This document shows positions 40,671 to 50,435 of a DNA stretch of 64,000 nucleotides, in pieces. Position numbers and translations under genes: made by a program. Within the stretch, counting starts at the first letter, position 1; the number at the start of each line of letters is the position of its first letter. The DNA is from an uncultured Bacilli bacterium (GTDB taxonomy: Bacteria > Bacillota_I > Bacilli_A > RF39 > UBA660), in contig CAJTZU010000002.1 in NCBI GenBank assembly GCA_910584165.1, positions 141,138 through 205,137 of the forward strand, in the 5' to 3' direction. Under the pieces are notes generated by a model. It was not told where the DNA came from. It made no database searches and was given only the letters and a program-made list of their open reading frames with translations.

Positions 40671-41295
40671 GAAAGGTAGTAAGAGTCAACTAATTATAGT
40701 TGGCTCTTTACTTATCATTCTAGGTATTGGAGTAATTGGTGGTAAGTATTTATATAATTATCTTCAAACAAAAAATGAAGAACAGTTAATTGATACTTTC
40801 TTTGAAGAACAAAAAGAAATAATCGAAGATACCACTCCAGAAACACCAGAAGAAAAAGTAGAAAGTGAAACACCACAAACTACTAAAAGTAAAATAGATT
40901 ATTTTGCAGTAATTAAAATACCTAAAATTGGGTTAGAAAAAGGACTAGCAAATAAAGGCAGTTATTATAACAATGTTAATAGAAATATACTTGTTCTTAA
41001 TGAATCTGATATGCCAGATAAGGATAAAGGAAATATGATACTTGCAGGACACTCTGGAAGTGGAAGAACTGCATATTTTAAGAATCTTCATAAATTACAA
41101 GCAGATGATGAAGTGAGTATTTTCTATAATGGATACGAGTATAAGTACAAAGTCGTTAATCAATACGATATTGAAAAAACTGGAACTGCAAACATTGTTA
41201 GAAATGCTGAAAAAAGTACCTTAACTTTAATTACTTGCAGACACAATACAAATAAGCAGATTATTTATATTTGTGAATTAGTAGAGAAAGTTTAG
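40639..41295 (+). CDS. Sortase dedicated to the ICE adhesin
   Basis: 218 residues with an N-terminal membrane helix (residues 18-38), an acidic stalk and a sortase domain. Catalytic His138 lies in LAGHSG and Cys200 in TLITC. The usual catalytic Arg after the Cys is not evident: the only Arg downstream is Arg201, adjacent to the Cys, and Lys206 sits nearer the normal region. The start (ATG at 40639, AGGAG upstream) lies within the last codons of the adhesin gene, a 32-nt overlap, so translation is coupled and the adhesin is the natural substrate. Confidence 0.82.
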   Translation: MLKRKNQIKNKKGSKSQLIIVGSLLIILGIGVIGGKYLYNYLQTKNEEQLIDTFFEEQKEIIEDTTPETPEEKVESETPQTTKSKIDYFAVIKIPKIGLEKGLANKGSYYNNVNRNILVLNESDMPDKDKGNMILAGHSGSGRTAYFKNLHKLQADDEVSIFYNGYEYKYKVVNQYDIEKTGTANIVRNAEKSTLTLITCRHNTNKQIIYICELVEKV

Positions 41296-41306
41296 GAGGG
41301 ATTTAC

Positions 41307-41540
41307 TTGGAAACTAAATATAATTTAAGTCAAATAACAAAGACTTTAGAAAAACTATTTGAAGCCGGATTCAATACAGATAAGAAAATCCTTGCTTTAA
41401 AATTAGAAGATTTAATGAAAATACCAAATCTTCAAAATAATGAAACTATGATAATTATTGAATTTAAAAATGCCGTTAAAAATAAGAAAGTAATTGAGTT
41501 TTTAAGTGGCTACAAAGAGAAAGGAAAAGATGAAAAATGA
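41307..41540 (+). CDS. Small ICE protein, 77 aa
   Basis: TTG start after AGGAGGG. A soluble, helical protein (ITKTLEKLFEAGFNTDKKILAL, LMKIPNLQNNETMIIIEFK). Such proteins are frequent between the sortase and the giant methylase gene of Clostridia ICEs, but I know no function. The stop overlaps the next start (ATGA). Confidence 0.6.
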   Translation: METKYNLSQITKTLEKLFEAGFNTDKKILALKLEDLMKIPNLQNNETMIIIEFKNAVKNKKVIEFLSGYKEKGKDEK

Positions 41541-41731
41541 AAACATTTAAAGTAAGAGCAAATATAAACGGTAGTATGTTTTTTGAAGTAAAAGCAGAAA
41601 GTCAAGCAGAAGCACAAAAGCAAGTAGATGATTTACTTTCGGATACTACTGTAAAACAAGCATTAGAAAAATATAAAGATAGTATGACTTTAGAAACTAA
41701 AATTAACGAAGTAAAAGAAAGAGAAAGATAG
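41537..41731 (+). CDS. Small ICE protein, 64 aa
   Basis: A short alpha/beta protein (KTFKVRANINGSMFFEVKAESQAEAQKQV) of the type seen in many ICEs; a similar strand-helix unit occurs in the second half of the protein at 52780-53316. It overlaps the previous gene by 4 nt. Its last codons GAAAGA and the TAG stop merge with the AGGAGG site of the next gene. Confidence 0.6.
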   Translation: MKTFKVRANINGSMFFEVKAESQAEAQKQVDDLLSDTTVKQALEKYKDSMTLETKINEVKERER

Positions 41732-41743
41732 GAGGATTTTAAA

Positions 41744-42082
41744 ATGCCATATCAAAAAAGAATACCACCAGTTAAGGTGGATTTAAGTATAGAAAAATTT
41801 AATTATCTAGTTGAAATGCTAACTAGATATGAAACTACTGATAATGAGCGAATTAAAGAACTTGCTACTAAACTGAAAGAAAAATTGTTGAGATACAGTA
41901 TTCCTCGTGTTACTGAAGAACAAGAAGAATTTGTTGATGTTCGCTTTTATCCAAATGAAGCGTCTGAAATTATTTATATGTTAGTTGCTAATGCAGAAGA
42001 TATACAAATTGAAACTAACTATTATGAAGTGCTTTTAAAGGTTAGAGAAAAGCAAAAAGAAGCAAGTCAAAATAATGATTAA
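41744..42082 (+). CDS. Small ICE protein, 112 aa
   Basis: Not recognised. Helical, with a Lys/Pro-rich start (YQKRIPPVKVDLSIEKFNYLVEML), an even charge distribution and no membrane segment. It sits just upstream of the giant methylase/helicase gene, separated by 32 nt. RBS AGGAGG. Confidence 0.55.
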   Translation: MPYQKRIPPVKVDLSIEKFNYLVEMLTRYETTDNERIKELATKLKEKLLRYSIPRVTEEQEEFVDVRFYPNEASEIIYMLVANAEDIQIETNYYEVLLKVREKQKEASQNND

Positions 42083-42114
42083 AGTAAGCAAATAAAAGAT
42101 AAGGAGGTGAGAGC

Positions 42115-45100
42115 GTGGCAAATAAATTAAGAAATATAACTGAACTTTATTCTGATACTTTAAAAGATATTAGCACGAATCCAAATGAATGGTTATCATT
42201 TTTAGAGTGTGCTGCAATGAACTATAAATATTCTTTCTCCGATCAAGTTCTTATATATGCACAAAAGCCAAATGCAAGTGCTTGTGCAGAGATAGAAACT
42301 TGGAACAAGTCATTAAAAAGATGGGTAAATAAAGGAGCAACAGGAATTGCACTTCTTTCCGAAAATAATGGTAATACCTATTTAAGGTATGTTTTTGATG
42401 TATCAGACACTAATAGTAGGCACGGAAAAAATATTGTTTTGTGGTCTGTTACAAAGCCTTATGAAGAATATGTCATAGAAGCATTAGAAAATAGATATGG
42501 CGAGTTAGAAGATAATTCAAATATCGCTCAAGCAATTATTTCTAGTGCTAATAATATGGTAGAAGATAACTTGCCAGATTACTTATCAAATTTGATGTAC
42601 TTCCGTAATAATAGTTTTTTAGAAGAACTAGATGAGTTAAATGTTAGAACTATATACAAAGAGGCATTACAGAAAAGTGTTGCCTATGTTATGTTAAAGC
42701 GTTGTGGTATAAATCCTAACGATTACTTCGATAAAGAAGATTTTAGTATATTACTAAATTTTAATACCTATGATACGATTACTAGATTAGGTATAGCGAC
42801 AAGTGATATTGCAGAATCTGGACTTCGTGAAATTTATAGCACAATTAAAAATGTGCGAATGAGTGAAATTGATAAAATTCACACATTTGATAATATAAGT
42901 CAAAACAATTATGATATAGATGATGGCAGAAATATTGCCGAAAGGAGTGATTTAGATGAATCAAATAACATATCAAACAGTAGGAGATTATCAAATACCA
43001 GACCTAGTACCACCACAAGAACAACAAGTAAATGGGAAATACGCATTGATGAGGTTAAGCCACTTGAAGAAGAACGACAAAGCCTTATACACGAGCCTAC
43101 TAATGCAGGGCAAATTACCAGACCACTTGATGGAAATTCAAGCGACAGCCGAGATGAGAGTGGAACAAATGGTAGAGGAGATGGCGAAGAAAGAGAACAT
43201 TACAGAGGAAATGAAAGCCAAGAATCCAATGAACTGGATAGGCTTAATGAACAACTTGAAGATGTCAGCAGAGGAGATAGTAGCGAAAGAACTAATTTAC
43301 AGTTAGGGATTTATGAAGAAACAAGCGAGGGACATTATATTGTTCCAGATAATAAGATAAATCAAATCCTAGCACAAGCCCAATTAAAAGTATCTAATAG
43401 TGAAATTAAGAAATACTTTGAAATTGAAAAAGATAGAAGTAAAAGAGCAGACTTTATAAAAAATGCTTATGATAATACCTATACAGGAGTTCTTGTAAAT
43501 GAAGAAATGTATGGATATAAAGCATTTGATAATGGTCTGCTTTTTTGGAAAGGTAATTTTTTAACAAAAGATACTGAAATATTAGTTAGTTGGGAAGATT
43601 TAACGGATCACTATGATTCAATGATACTTTTACACCAACTTAATGATAGAGTAAAAAGACTTCCATCAGTAAAAGAGCAAATGTCTTTACTTGATGAAGA
43701 AAAAGATTTGCCAGAGTTAGAGTTTTCGCAGGAATTTGTTGATAAATTCTTTCAAGAGTGTCATACTGAAACAAAGTATAGAATATATCAGCAATTTCAA
43801 AGTAGTTTATCTACTACTGAAAATGTCAATTTTTTGAAAGATTTATATGGAATAGGTGGTAGTTCTCATACAATTCGTGGCTCTGGAATAGGAGAAGAAC
43901 ACGACTCTAAAGGTATTACTTTATATCGTGGCTATTTTGATGGAAGAAAAGAAACTTTATTAAAATGGAACTATGTAGAAAAAAGAATAAAGGAACTAAT
44001 TAAAATTGATAGATACCTTAATCCTAAAGAGTTACAAGAATATCCTACTTGGCTAGAAAAAGAAAAACAACGCATAGAGTTAATGGAACAAGAAAATCAA
44101 ATTGAAGAAGTTATAGAAACTCCAGAAGATGTTGTTTTTGATTATAGATATAAAGTGGGCGACCAAGTATATATTGGTGCAGATAAATTTGAGATAATAG
44201 CACTAGATAATGATATTGTTAGATTATATGACTATCAATATCCTTTATTTAATCAAGAATTATCATTTGATGAGTTTGATAGAAAAGTAAGAGAAAATCC
44301 GTGTAATGACCATCTAAAAGTAGAGATAGTTGTTACTGAAGAAAAAAATGATAGTTTTAGTGCAGTAGAATTTGAAAAACAATTCCCTCATAATATGCGT
44401 TTTAAAGAAACTTCTGTAATAGAAAATAATTTATATTGGGTAACGCAAGAATTATTTACAGAAAGTGATCTTTATAAGTTTCAAGAAGCATTTAAAAAGA
44501 CTAATTTTGAGAAAGCGTATGTTACTGTTAGAGATTTAAGTAATTATGTTTTTGAAGATGATTTATCTAAAAATGTACTAGCAATAGTTACTAAAGATAG
44601 TATAAACTTTACAGGATATGTTGATTCTATAACAGAAGTATTTGGAAATGAAGCAAGTGATTATTTTGCTCAAAGAGAAGAAATAACACAACCAAACGAA
44701 TATGGCGAATTTAATGATGAAGTAGATTTAGTAGAGCATATATTATCACTTTATAATATGAGTGACATAGCAGTCAACTTTAATTCTAATGAGAATATAG
44801 TTGCTTATGCAGATGATATGGATTTAGAGGGTATAGAAGTATATGACTTTCTTTTAAATCAATTATTTGAATATAACGAAGATGGTACAGTTGATTTAGT
44901 TGATAATCACGATTTAGAAAGACTAAAAGAATATCGTAAAAAATACGAAACAAAAGTTGCCGACCAAGAAAAATTAGAAGAAGATTTAATTGGTAAAAAT
45001 ATCACCATTGGCGATAGAGAATATATCATTGATAGTATTACTAATGATATAGTATCGCTAAAAGATGTAACTTTCCAAAATGGTGTAGGTTTTCCTATTT

Positions 45101-48100
45101 TCCGTGATGAAGAATTAAGTAATGTATTATCTATACTTGCTGAAAAGAAAGAAGAACAGAAAAAGGAAACAATAATACCAAATATCGCTAAAAAGAGAAG
45201 AAACAGAGTTACTACTTTTGATACACACCCAGAAATTAAAAATGAAGATAGAAATAACTTCCATATTACTGATGATATGTTAGGCGTTGGTAGTGATCGT
45301 GAAAAATTTAATCGTAATGTTGCAGCAATTAAAGTCTTAAAGAAATGTGAAGAAGAAAATCGATTTGCTACTCCAGAAGAACAAAAGGTATTATCACAAT
45401 ATATCGGTTGGGGTGGTTTATCACAAGCCTTTGAAGAAACAAGTTCGTGGGCTAATGAGCATTTAGAACTAAAAAATATTCTTGATGAAGAAGAATATAG
45501 GTCTGCTATTGAATCTACAAGAACATCATTCTATACTCCTCCAGTAGTCATTCGTACAATGTATAAAGCATTAGAAAGTATGGGAATGAGAGATGGTAAT
45601 ATACTAGAGCCTAGTTGCGGTGTAGGGAACTTCTTAGGTATGATACCAGATACTTTAAAAGACTGTAAGTTGTATGGTATAGAAGTCGATTCAATAAGTG
45701 GTAGAATTGCTAGACAACTATATCAAAAGAGTTCTATTGCAGTACAGGGTTATGAAAATACAGAACTTCCAGATTCTTTCTTTGATGGTGCTATTGGTAA
45801 TGTTCCATTTGATAGTCTTAAATTATTAGATAAGAGATATGATAAGCATAATTTCTTAATTCACGACTACTTCTTTGCAAAAACTCTTGATAAAGTAAGA
45901 CCGGGTGGAATTGTTGCTTTCATAACAAGTAAAGGTACTTTAGATAAAGAAAATCCAAGTGTTAGAAAGTATATTGCACAAAGAGCCGACTTGTTAGGAG
46001 CAATAAGACTTCCGAATAATACCTTTAAAGACAATGCAGGAACGAAAGTTACTTCTGATATTATCTTCTTACAAAAACGAGATTCAATAACTGATATAGA
46101 GCCAGACTGGGTTTATTTAGATACTGATGAAAATGGTATTAAAATGAATAGATATTTTATTGATAACCCAGATATGATATGTGGCAATATGAAAATGGAA
46201 TCTACGAGATTTGGTATGGACTCTACTTGTGAAGCAAGAGAGGATATATCACTAGAAGAACAACTTAACAATGCTATTTCAAATATACACGCTGAAATAA
46301 AAGAATATGAGATAGATGATATAGGAGAAGATGAAGAAGATTTATCTATTCCTGCTGATTATAATGTTAAGAACTTCTCATATACCATTGTTGATAATAA
46401 AATCTATTATCGTGAGAATAGTAGAATGTATCCACAAGAATTACCACTTACTACTGAAAATCGTATTAAAGGCTTAATTGAAATACGAGAGTGTGTAAGA
46501 AATCTATTGGAACTACAAACAGAGGACTTTCCAGATGAAGATATAAAACAAGAACAAGTAAAACTTAATAAACTGTATGATAGTTTTACAAAAAAATATG
46601 GACTTATCAATAGCAGAGCGAATACCTCTGCTTTTTCTAATGATAACAGTTTTTATTTATTATGTTCTTTAGAGATACTAGATGAAAACAAAGAACTTCT
46701 TAAAAAAGCAGATATGTTTACCAAAAGAACAATACTTCCCCATAAGGAAGTAACGAGTGTAGATACTGCCAATGAAGCCTTAATTATTTCAATATCTGAA
46801 AAGGCTAGAGTTGATTTAGAGTTTATGCAGAAACTATGTGGGCTTGATATGGACAAAATGCTAACTGACCTAGAGGGTGTTATTTTCAATGTACCAGAAT
46901 ATGGAGATCCTAATATATGGGTAACTGCTGATGAATATTTATCTGGTAATATTCGTGAAAAATTAAAGATAGCGAAAGAGTTTGCAGAAGATGACCATAG
47001 ATTCAATATCAATGTAAAATGTCTTGAAGAAGTAATGCCAAAAGATTTAGAGCCACAAGAAATAAGTGTTAGACTTGGTGCAACTTGGCTTCCAACAGAT
47101 GTTATAGATGATTTTATAGATTATCTATTATCGCCATCTAATAGCATTAAAGACAGTATAAAAGTGCATTTTATGGAGAGTACAGCCCAATGGAATGTCG
47201 AGGGTAAAAACTATGATAGAAGAAATGTAAAAGCATATTCTACTTATGGAACAGGAAGAATCAATGCTTATAAAATAATAGAAGAAACACTTAATTTAAA
47301 AGATGTTAGAATATATGACTATATCGAAAAAGATGGTAAAAAAGTACCAGAGTTAAATAAAAAAGAAACTGCTATTGCACAGGCAAAACAAGAGCAAATT
47401 AAAACTGCTTTTGATGAGTGGATATGGAGTGATATAGACCGTAGGGAAAGATTAAGTAAAATCTATAACGAGAAATTTAATTCTAATAGACCTCGTGAGT
47501 ATGATGGCTCTCATATCAATTTTCACGGTATGAATCCAGAAATAACTTTACGACCACACCAAGTAAATGCAATAGCAAGAATACTTTATGGAAATTCAAA
47601 TACTTTGTTAGCACACGAAGTAGGAGCAGGTAAAACTTTTGAAATGGTCGCTGCTGCAATGGAATCTAAAAGATTAGGGCTATGTAATAAAAGTATGTTT
47701 GTAGTGCCGAATCACATTGTAGAACAATTTAGTTCGGAGTTCTTGCAACTTTACCCAAGTGCTAATATTCTCGTTACCACGAAGAAAGATTTTGAAACGG
47801 CAAATCGTAAAAAGTTCTGTTCTCGAATAGCGACTGGAGATTATGATGCAGTAATTATTTCTCATAGTCAATTTGAAAAGATACCAATGTCTGCTGAAAG
47901 ACAAAGAACTATCTTACAAAATCAAATTGATGATATAAGTATGGGAGTACAAGATTTAAAAGACCATAATGGCGAGAATTTTACTATAAAACAATTAGTA
48001 AGATTACAAAAAAGCCTTGAAGCAAAATTAGCAAAGTTAAATGATACAAGCCGAAAAGATGATGTTGTAACTTTCGAGGAATTAGGTATTGATAGAATAT

Positions 48101-50010
48101 TCGTAGATGAAGCCCATTACTATAAAAATCTTTTTCTTTATACAAAAATGCGTAATGTTGGTGGTATAGCACAAACAGAAGCACAAAAGTCTAGTGATTT
48201 ATTTATGAAATGTAGGTATCTTGATGAATTGACTGGTGGTAGAGGTGTTGTATTTGCAACTGGTACACCAGTATCAAATAGTATGGTAGAACTTTATACT
48301 ATGCAAAGATATTTACAATATGCAGAGTTAGAGAAAAGAAACCTACAACACTTTGACGCTTGGGCTTCTACTTTTGGCGAAACTGTAACTGCTATTGAAC
48401 TTGCTCCGGAGGGAACTGGTTATAGAGCAAAGACACGATTTGCCAAGTTTTATAACTTACCAGAACTGATGGCTATGTTTAAGGAAGTTGCCGATATTCA
48501 AACGGCAGATATGCTTAATTTACCACTTCCAGAAGCCCATTATGAAACAATAGTAGCAAAGCCTACTGAAATACAAAAAGAAATGGTAAAAGAACTTTCT
48601 AATAGAGCAGATATGGTTAGAAATAAAAAGGTTGATCCATCAACAGACAATATGCTTAAAATAACAAATGATGGGAGAAAACTTGCACTTGACCAAAGAC
48701 TTATGAATGATATGTTGCCAGATGATCCAGAAAGCAAAGTATCATTATGTGCAAATAATATTTATAGAATATGGCAAGAGCATAAAGAAGAACACTTAAC
48801 ACAATTAGTTTTCTGTGATTTATCTACACCGAGTGAAGATAAATTTAATGTATATGATGAGTTAAAAAGAAAGTTGCAAGAGTTAGGTGTTCCAGAAGAT
48901 GAAGTCGAGTTTATTCATAATGCCAATACCGATATACAAAAGAAAACTTTATTTTCCCAAGTAAGAAGTGGAATAAAAAGAATATTGTTTGGTAGCACTT
49001 CAAAAATGGGTGCAGGAACAAACTGTCAAGACAAACTAATTGCAATTCATAACCTAGACTGTCCGTGGCGACCTGCTGACCTTATACAAAGAATTGGAAG
49101 AATATTAAGACAGGGAAACAAAAATAAAGAAGTTTATATTTATAACTATGTTACAGAGGGAACTTTTGACGCATACCTTTATCAATTAGTAGAGAATAAA
49201 CAACGATTCATTTCACAGATAATGACTTCTAAAACTCCAGTAAGATTTGCTGAAGATATAGATGAAGCAGCACTTAATTATGCACAGATAAAAGCACTTG
49301 CAGCAGGTAATCCTTTGATAATGGAAAAGACTGATTTAGATACACAAGTTGCTAAATTAAAACTCTTAAAACAAAATCATTTGAGCCAAATATATGCTAT
49401 GGAAGATAAGGTGGCAAAGTATTATCCTAGTGAAATAAAAAGACTAGAATCACGAATAGAGGGTTATAAAAAAGATATAGAACTAGCCGAAAAAAATACT
49501 CCAAATAGTGATGAAAAATTCCAAAGTATGATCATTAAAGGTGTAACTTATACTGATAAAAAACAAGCAGGAGATAAGATACTTGAGTTATGTAAAAACA
49601 TTGAAAAAACTGAAAAACAAGAGATAGGAAGTTATAGAGGTTTCAAGATGGAACTTGATTATGAGTATGGTAGTTTTCATATATATTTGAAAAATGAGTT
49701 ATCACACTCTGTAATTCTTGGTAATGATAATCTAGGTAATATTACCCGTATCAACAATGAAATAGATGGTTTCTCTTTTGATTTAGAAAGAGAACAAACA
49801 GAGTTAGAGAATACCAAAATTCAATTTGAAAATGCTAAAGAAGAATGTAAAAGACCATTTAAACAAGAACAAGAGTTAAAAGAAAAATCAAAGCGATTAG
49901 ATGAAGTAAATGTTCTGCTTAATATGAATGAAAAGGACAAAGAAGTTATAGATTTTGATGATAATGTCGAAGTAGAAAGTCAAAGGTGTAATAAAGACTA
50001 TGAAAGATAA
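42115..50010 (+). CDS. Giant N6-adenine methylase/SNF2 helicase protein
   Basis: 2631 residues, GTG start after AAGGAGG. Order of parts: ArdC-like N-terminal region (residues 1-110); a hydrophilic, low-complexity linker (about 281-398) that is also the coding space of tnpV in another frame; unrecognised LPD-type domains; an N6-adenine methylase domain with motif I EPSCGVGNF near 1163 and motif IV as GNVPFD near 1228 (canonical NPPF/Y altered); and an SNF2-type helicase with Walker A HEVGAGKT near 1836, DEAH near 1999 and the C-terminal QRIGRILRQGN motif near 2320. Similar proteins are hallmarks of Tn1549-type ICEs and phages. They probably modify or protect transferred DNA; the exact role is not settled. 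Confidence 0.88.
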   Translation: MANKLRNITELYSDTLKDISTNPNEWLSFLECAAMNYKYSFSDQVLIYAQKPNASACAEIETWNKSLKRWVNKGATGIALLSENNGNTYLRYVFDVSDTNSRHGKNIVLWSVTKPYEEYVIEALENRYGELEDNSNIAQAIISSANNMVEDNLPDYLSNLMYFRNNSFLEELDELNVRTIYKEALQKSVAYVMLKRCGINPNDYFDKEDFSILLNFNTYDTITRLGIATSDIAESGLREIYSTIKNVRMSEIDKIHTFDNISQNNYDIDDGRNIAERSDLDESNNISNSRRLSNTRPSTTTRTTSKWEIRIDEVKPLEEERQSLIHEPTNAGQITRPLDGNSSDSRDESGTNGRGDGEEREHYRGNESQESNELDRLNEQLEDVSRGDSSERTNLQLGIYEETSEGHYIVPDNKINQILAQAQLKVSNSEIKKYFEIEKDRSKRADFIKNAYDNTYTGVLVNEEMYGYKAFDNGLLFWKGNFLTKDTEILVSWEDLTDHYDSMILLHQLNDRVKRLPSVKEQMSLLDEEKDLPELEFSQEFVDKFFQECHTETKYRIYQQFQSSLSTTENVNFLKDLYGIGGSSHTIRGSGIGEEHDSKGITLYRGYFDGRKETLLKWNYVEKRIKELIKIDRYLNPKELQEYPTWLEKEKQRIELMEQENQIEEVIETPEDVVFDYRYKVGDQVYIGADKFEIIALDNDIVRLYDYQYPLFNQELSFDEFDRKVRENPCNDHLKVEIVVTEEKNDSFSAVEFEKQFPHNMRFKETSVIENNLYWVTQELFTESDLYKFQEAFKKTNFEKAYVTVRDLSNYVFEDDLSKNVLAIVTKDSINFTGYVDSITEVFGNEASDYFAQREEITQPNEYGEFNDEVDLVEHILSLYNMSDIAVNFNSNENIVAYADDMDLEGIEVYDFLLNQLFEYNEDGTVDLVDNHDLERLKEYRKKYETKVADQEKLEEDLIGKNITIGDREYIIDSITNDIVSLKDVTFQNGVGFPIFRDEELSNVLSILAEKKEEQKKETIIPNIAKKRRNRVTTFDTHPEIKNEDRNNFHITDDMLGVGSDREKFNRNVAAIKVLKKCEEENRFATPEEQKVLSQYIGWGGLSQAFEETSSWANEHLELKNILDEEEYRSAIESTRTSFYTPPVVIRTMYKALESMGMRDGNILEPSCGVGNFLGMIPDTLKDCKLYGIEVDSISGRIARQLYQKSSIAVQGYENTELPDSFFDGAIGNVPFDSLKLLDKRYDKHNFLIHDYFFAKTLDKVRPGGIVAFITSKGTLDKENPSVRKYIAQRADLLGAIRLPNNTFKDNAGTKVTSDIIFLQKRDSITDIEPDWVYLDTDENGIKMNRYFIDNPDMICGNMKMESTRFGMDSTCEAREDISLEEQLNNAISNIHAEIKEYEIDDIGEDEEDLSIPADYNVKNFSYTIVDNKIYYRENSRMYPQELPLTTENRIKGLIEIRECVRNLLELQTEDFPDEDIKQEQVKLNKLYDSFTKKYGLINSRANTSAFSNDNSFYLLCSLEILDENKELLKKADMFTKRTILPHKEVTSVDTANEALIISISEKARVDLEFMQKLCGLDMDKMLTDLEGVIFNVPEYGDPNIWVTADEYLSGNIREKLKIAKEFAEDDHRFNINVKCLEEVMPKDLEPQEISVRLGATWLPTDVIDDFIDYLLSPSNSIKDSIKVHFMESTAQWNVEGKNYDRRNVKAYSTYGTGRINAYKIIEETLNLKDVRIYDYIEKDGKKVPELNKKETAIAQAKQEQIKTAFDEWIWSDIDRRERLSKIYNEKFNSNRPREYDGSHINFHGMNPEITLRPHQVNAIARILYGNSNTLLAHEVGAGKTFEMVAAAMESKRLGLCNKSMFVVPNHIVEQFSSEFLQLYPSANILVTTKKDFETANRKKFCSRIATGDYDAVIISHSQFEKIPMSAERQRTILQNQIDDISMGVQDLKDHNGENFTIKQLVRLQKSLEAKLAKLNDTSRKDDVVTFEELGIDRIFVDEAHYYKNLFLYTKMRNVGGIAQTEAQKSSDLFMKCRYLDELTGGRGVVFATGTPVSNSMVELYTMQRYLQYAELEKRNLQHFDAWASTFGETVTAIELAPEGTGYRAKTRFAKFYNLPELMAMFKEVADIQTADMLNLPLPEAHYETIVAKPTEIQKEMVKELSNRADMVRNKKVDPSTDNMLKITNDGRKLALDQRLMNDMLPDDPESKVSLCANNIYRIWQEHKEEHLTQLVFCDLSTPSEDKFNVYDELKRKLQELGVPEDEVEFIHNANTDIQKKTLFSQVRSGIKRILFGSTSKMGAGTNCQDKLIAIHNLDCPWRPADLIQRIGRILRQGNKNKEVYIYNYVTEGTFDAYLYQLVENKQRFISQIMTSKTPVRFAEDIDEAALNYAQIKALAAGNPLIMEKTDLDTQVAKLKLLKQNHLSQIYAMEDKVAKYYPSEIKRLESRIEGYKKDIELAEKNTPNSDEKFQSMIIKGVTYTDKKQAGDKILELCKNIEKTEKQEIGSYRGFKMELDYEYGSFHIYLKNELSHSVILGNDNLGNITRINNEIDGFSFDLEREQTELENTKIQFENAKEECKRPFKQEQELKEKSKRLDEVNVLLNMNEKDKEVIDFDDNVEVESQRCNKDYER
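42956..43306 (+). CDS. tnpV: TnpV family protein, nested gene
   Basis: 116 residues encoded entirely inside the giant methylase/helicase gene in the +1 frame relative to it. It starts with ATG eight bases after a very good AAAGGAG (42941-42947). The sequence matches the TnpV family of Clostridia mobile elements: an N-terminal ITYQTVGDYQIPDL and a C-terminal PMNWIGLMNNLKMSAEEI, ending ELIYS. The function of TnpV is unknown. The host frame across this stretch is disordered, so both frames appear to be used. Confidence 0.82.
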   Translation: MNQITYQTVGDYQIPDLVPPQEQQVNGKYALMRLSHLKKNDKALYTSLLMQGKLPDHLMEIQATAEMRVEQMVEEMAKKENITEEMKAKNPMNWIGLMNNLKMSAEEIVAKELIYS

Positions 50011-50068
50011 TTTGCACATTCGCAATTAAGAACTTCCTATTGTAAAATCTCAACAGGAGGTGCGAAAG

Positions 50069-50398
50069 GTGGAAAATTTTGATGAAACATTTATCAAAGA
50101 CTATTGTGATGATAATTTTGCAGAATATCTTTCTGATATACTTGTGCGTTTGAAAAAGAGTAACCCTGAATATAATTTGCTCTTAAAAAATCAAAGTAAT
50201 CTAATGAATAAATACGATAGATTAGCAGATGTACTTGAAAATCATTGCTTATATTCTTTATCAAAAAATGAAGTAAAGGCATTGAAAAAGTATTTATTAT
50301 TGAAAGATGATAGCAGAGAAATCGAAGAAAAAGAAATATTCATACAAGGTATGAGAGAATCTTATTTCTTATTTAAAAAATTAGATTTACTAAAATGA
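50069..50398 (+). CDS. Small ICE protein, first of a paralogous pair
   Basis: 109 residues from the GTG at 50069, 8 nt after AGGAGG; the GTG at 50060 overlaps that site. Helical and soluble. It shares with the next gene product the pattern 'YxxLxxVLExxxxxxLSKxEVxxLxxYxxxxxxxxxxExKxxxxxGxRxxYFLxKKxxLLK'. This kind of short protein is common in Clostridia ICEs (DUF6664-like), function unknown. Confidence 0.6.
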   Translation: MENFDETFIKDYCDDNFAEYLSDILVRLKKSNPEYNLLLKNQSNLMNKYDRLADVLENHCLYSLSKNEVKALKKYLLLKDDSREIEEKEIFIQGMRESYFLFKKLDLLK

Positions 50399-50435
50399 TT
50401 ATTGATTAAAAACTGGTTGTAAGGAGGAGCAAGAA

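Noticed and set aside
46407..48737. Several minus-strand ORFs of 65-119 codons inside the giant gene
   Set aside because: No ribosome sites, hydrophobic or low-complexity products, and a clear coding gene opposite; unlike the plus-strand tnpV they match nothing.
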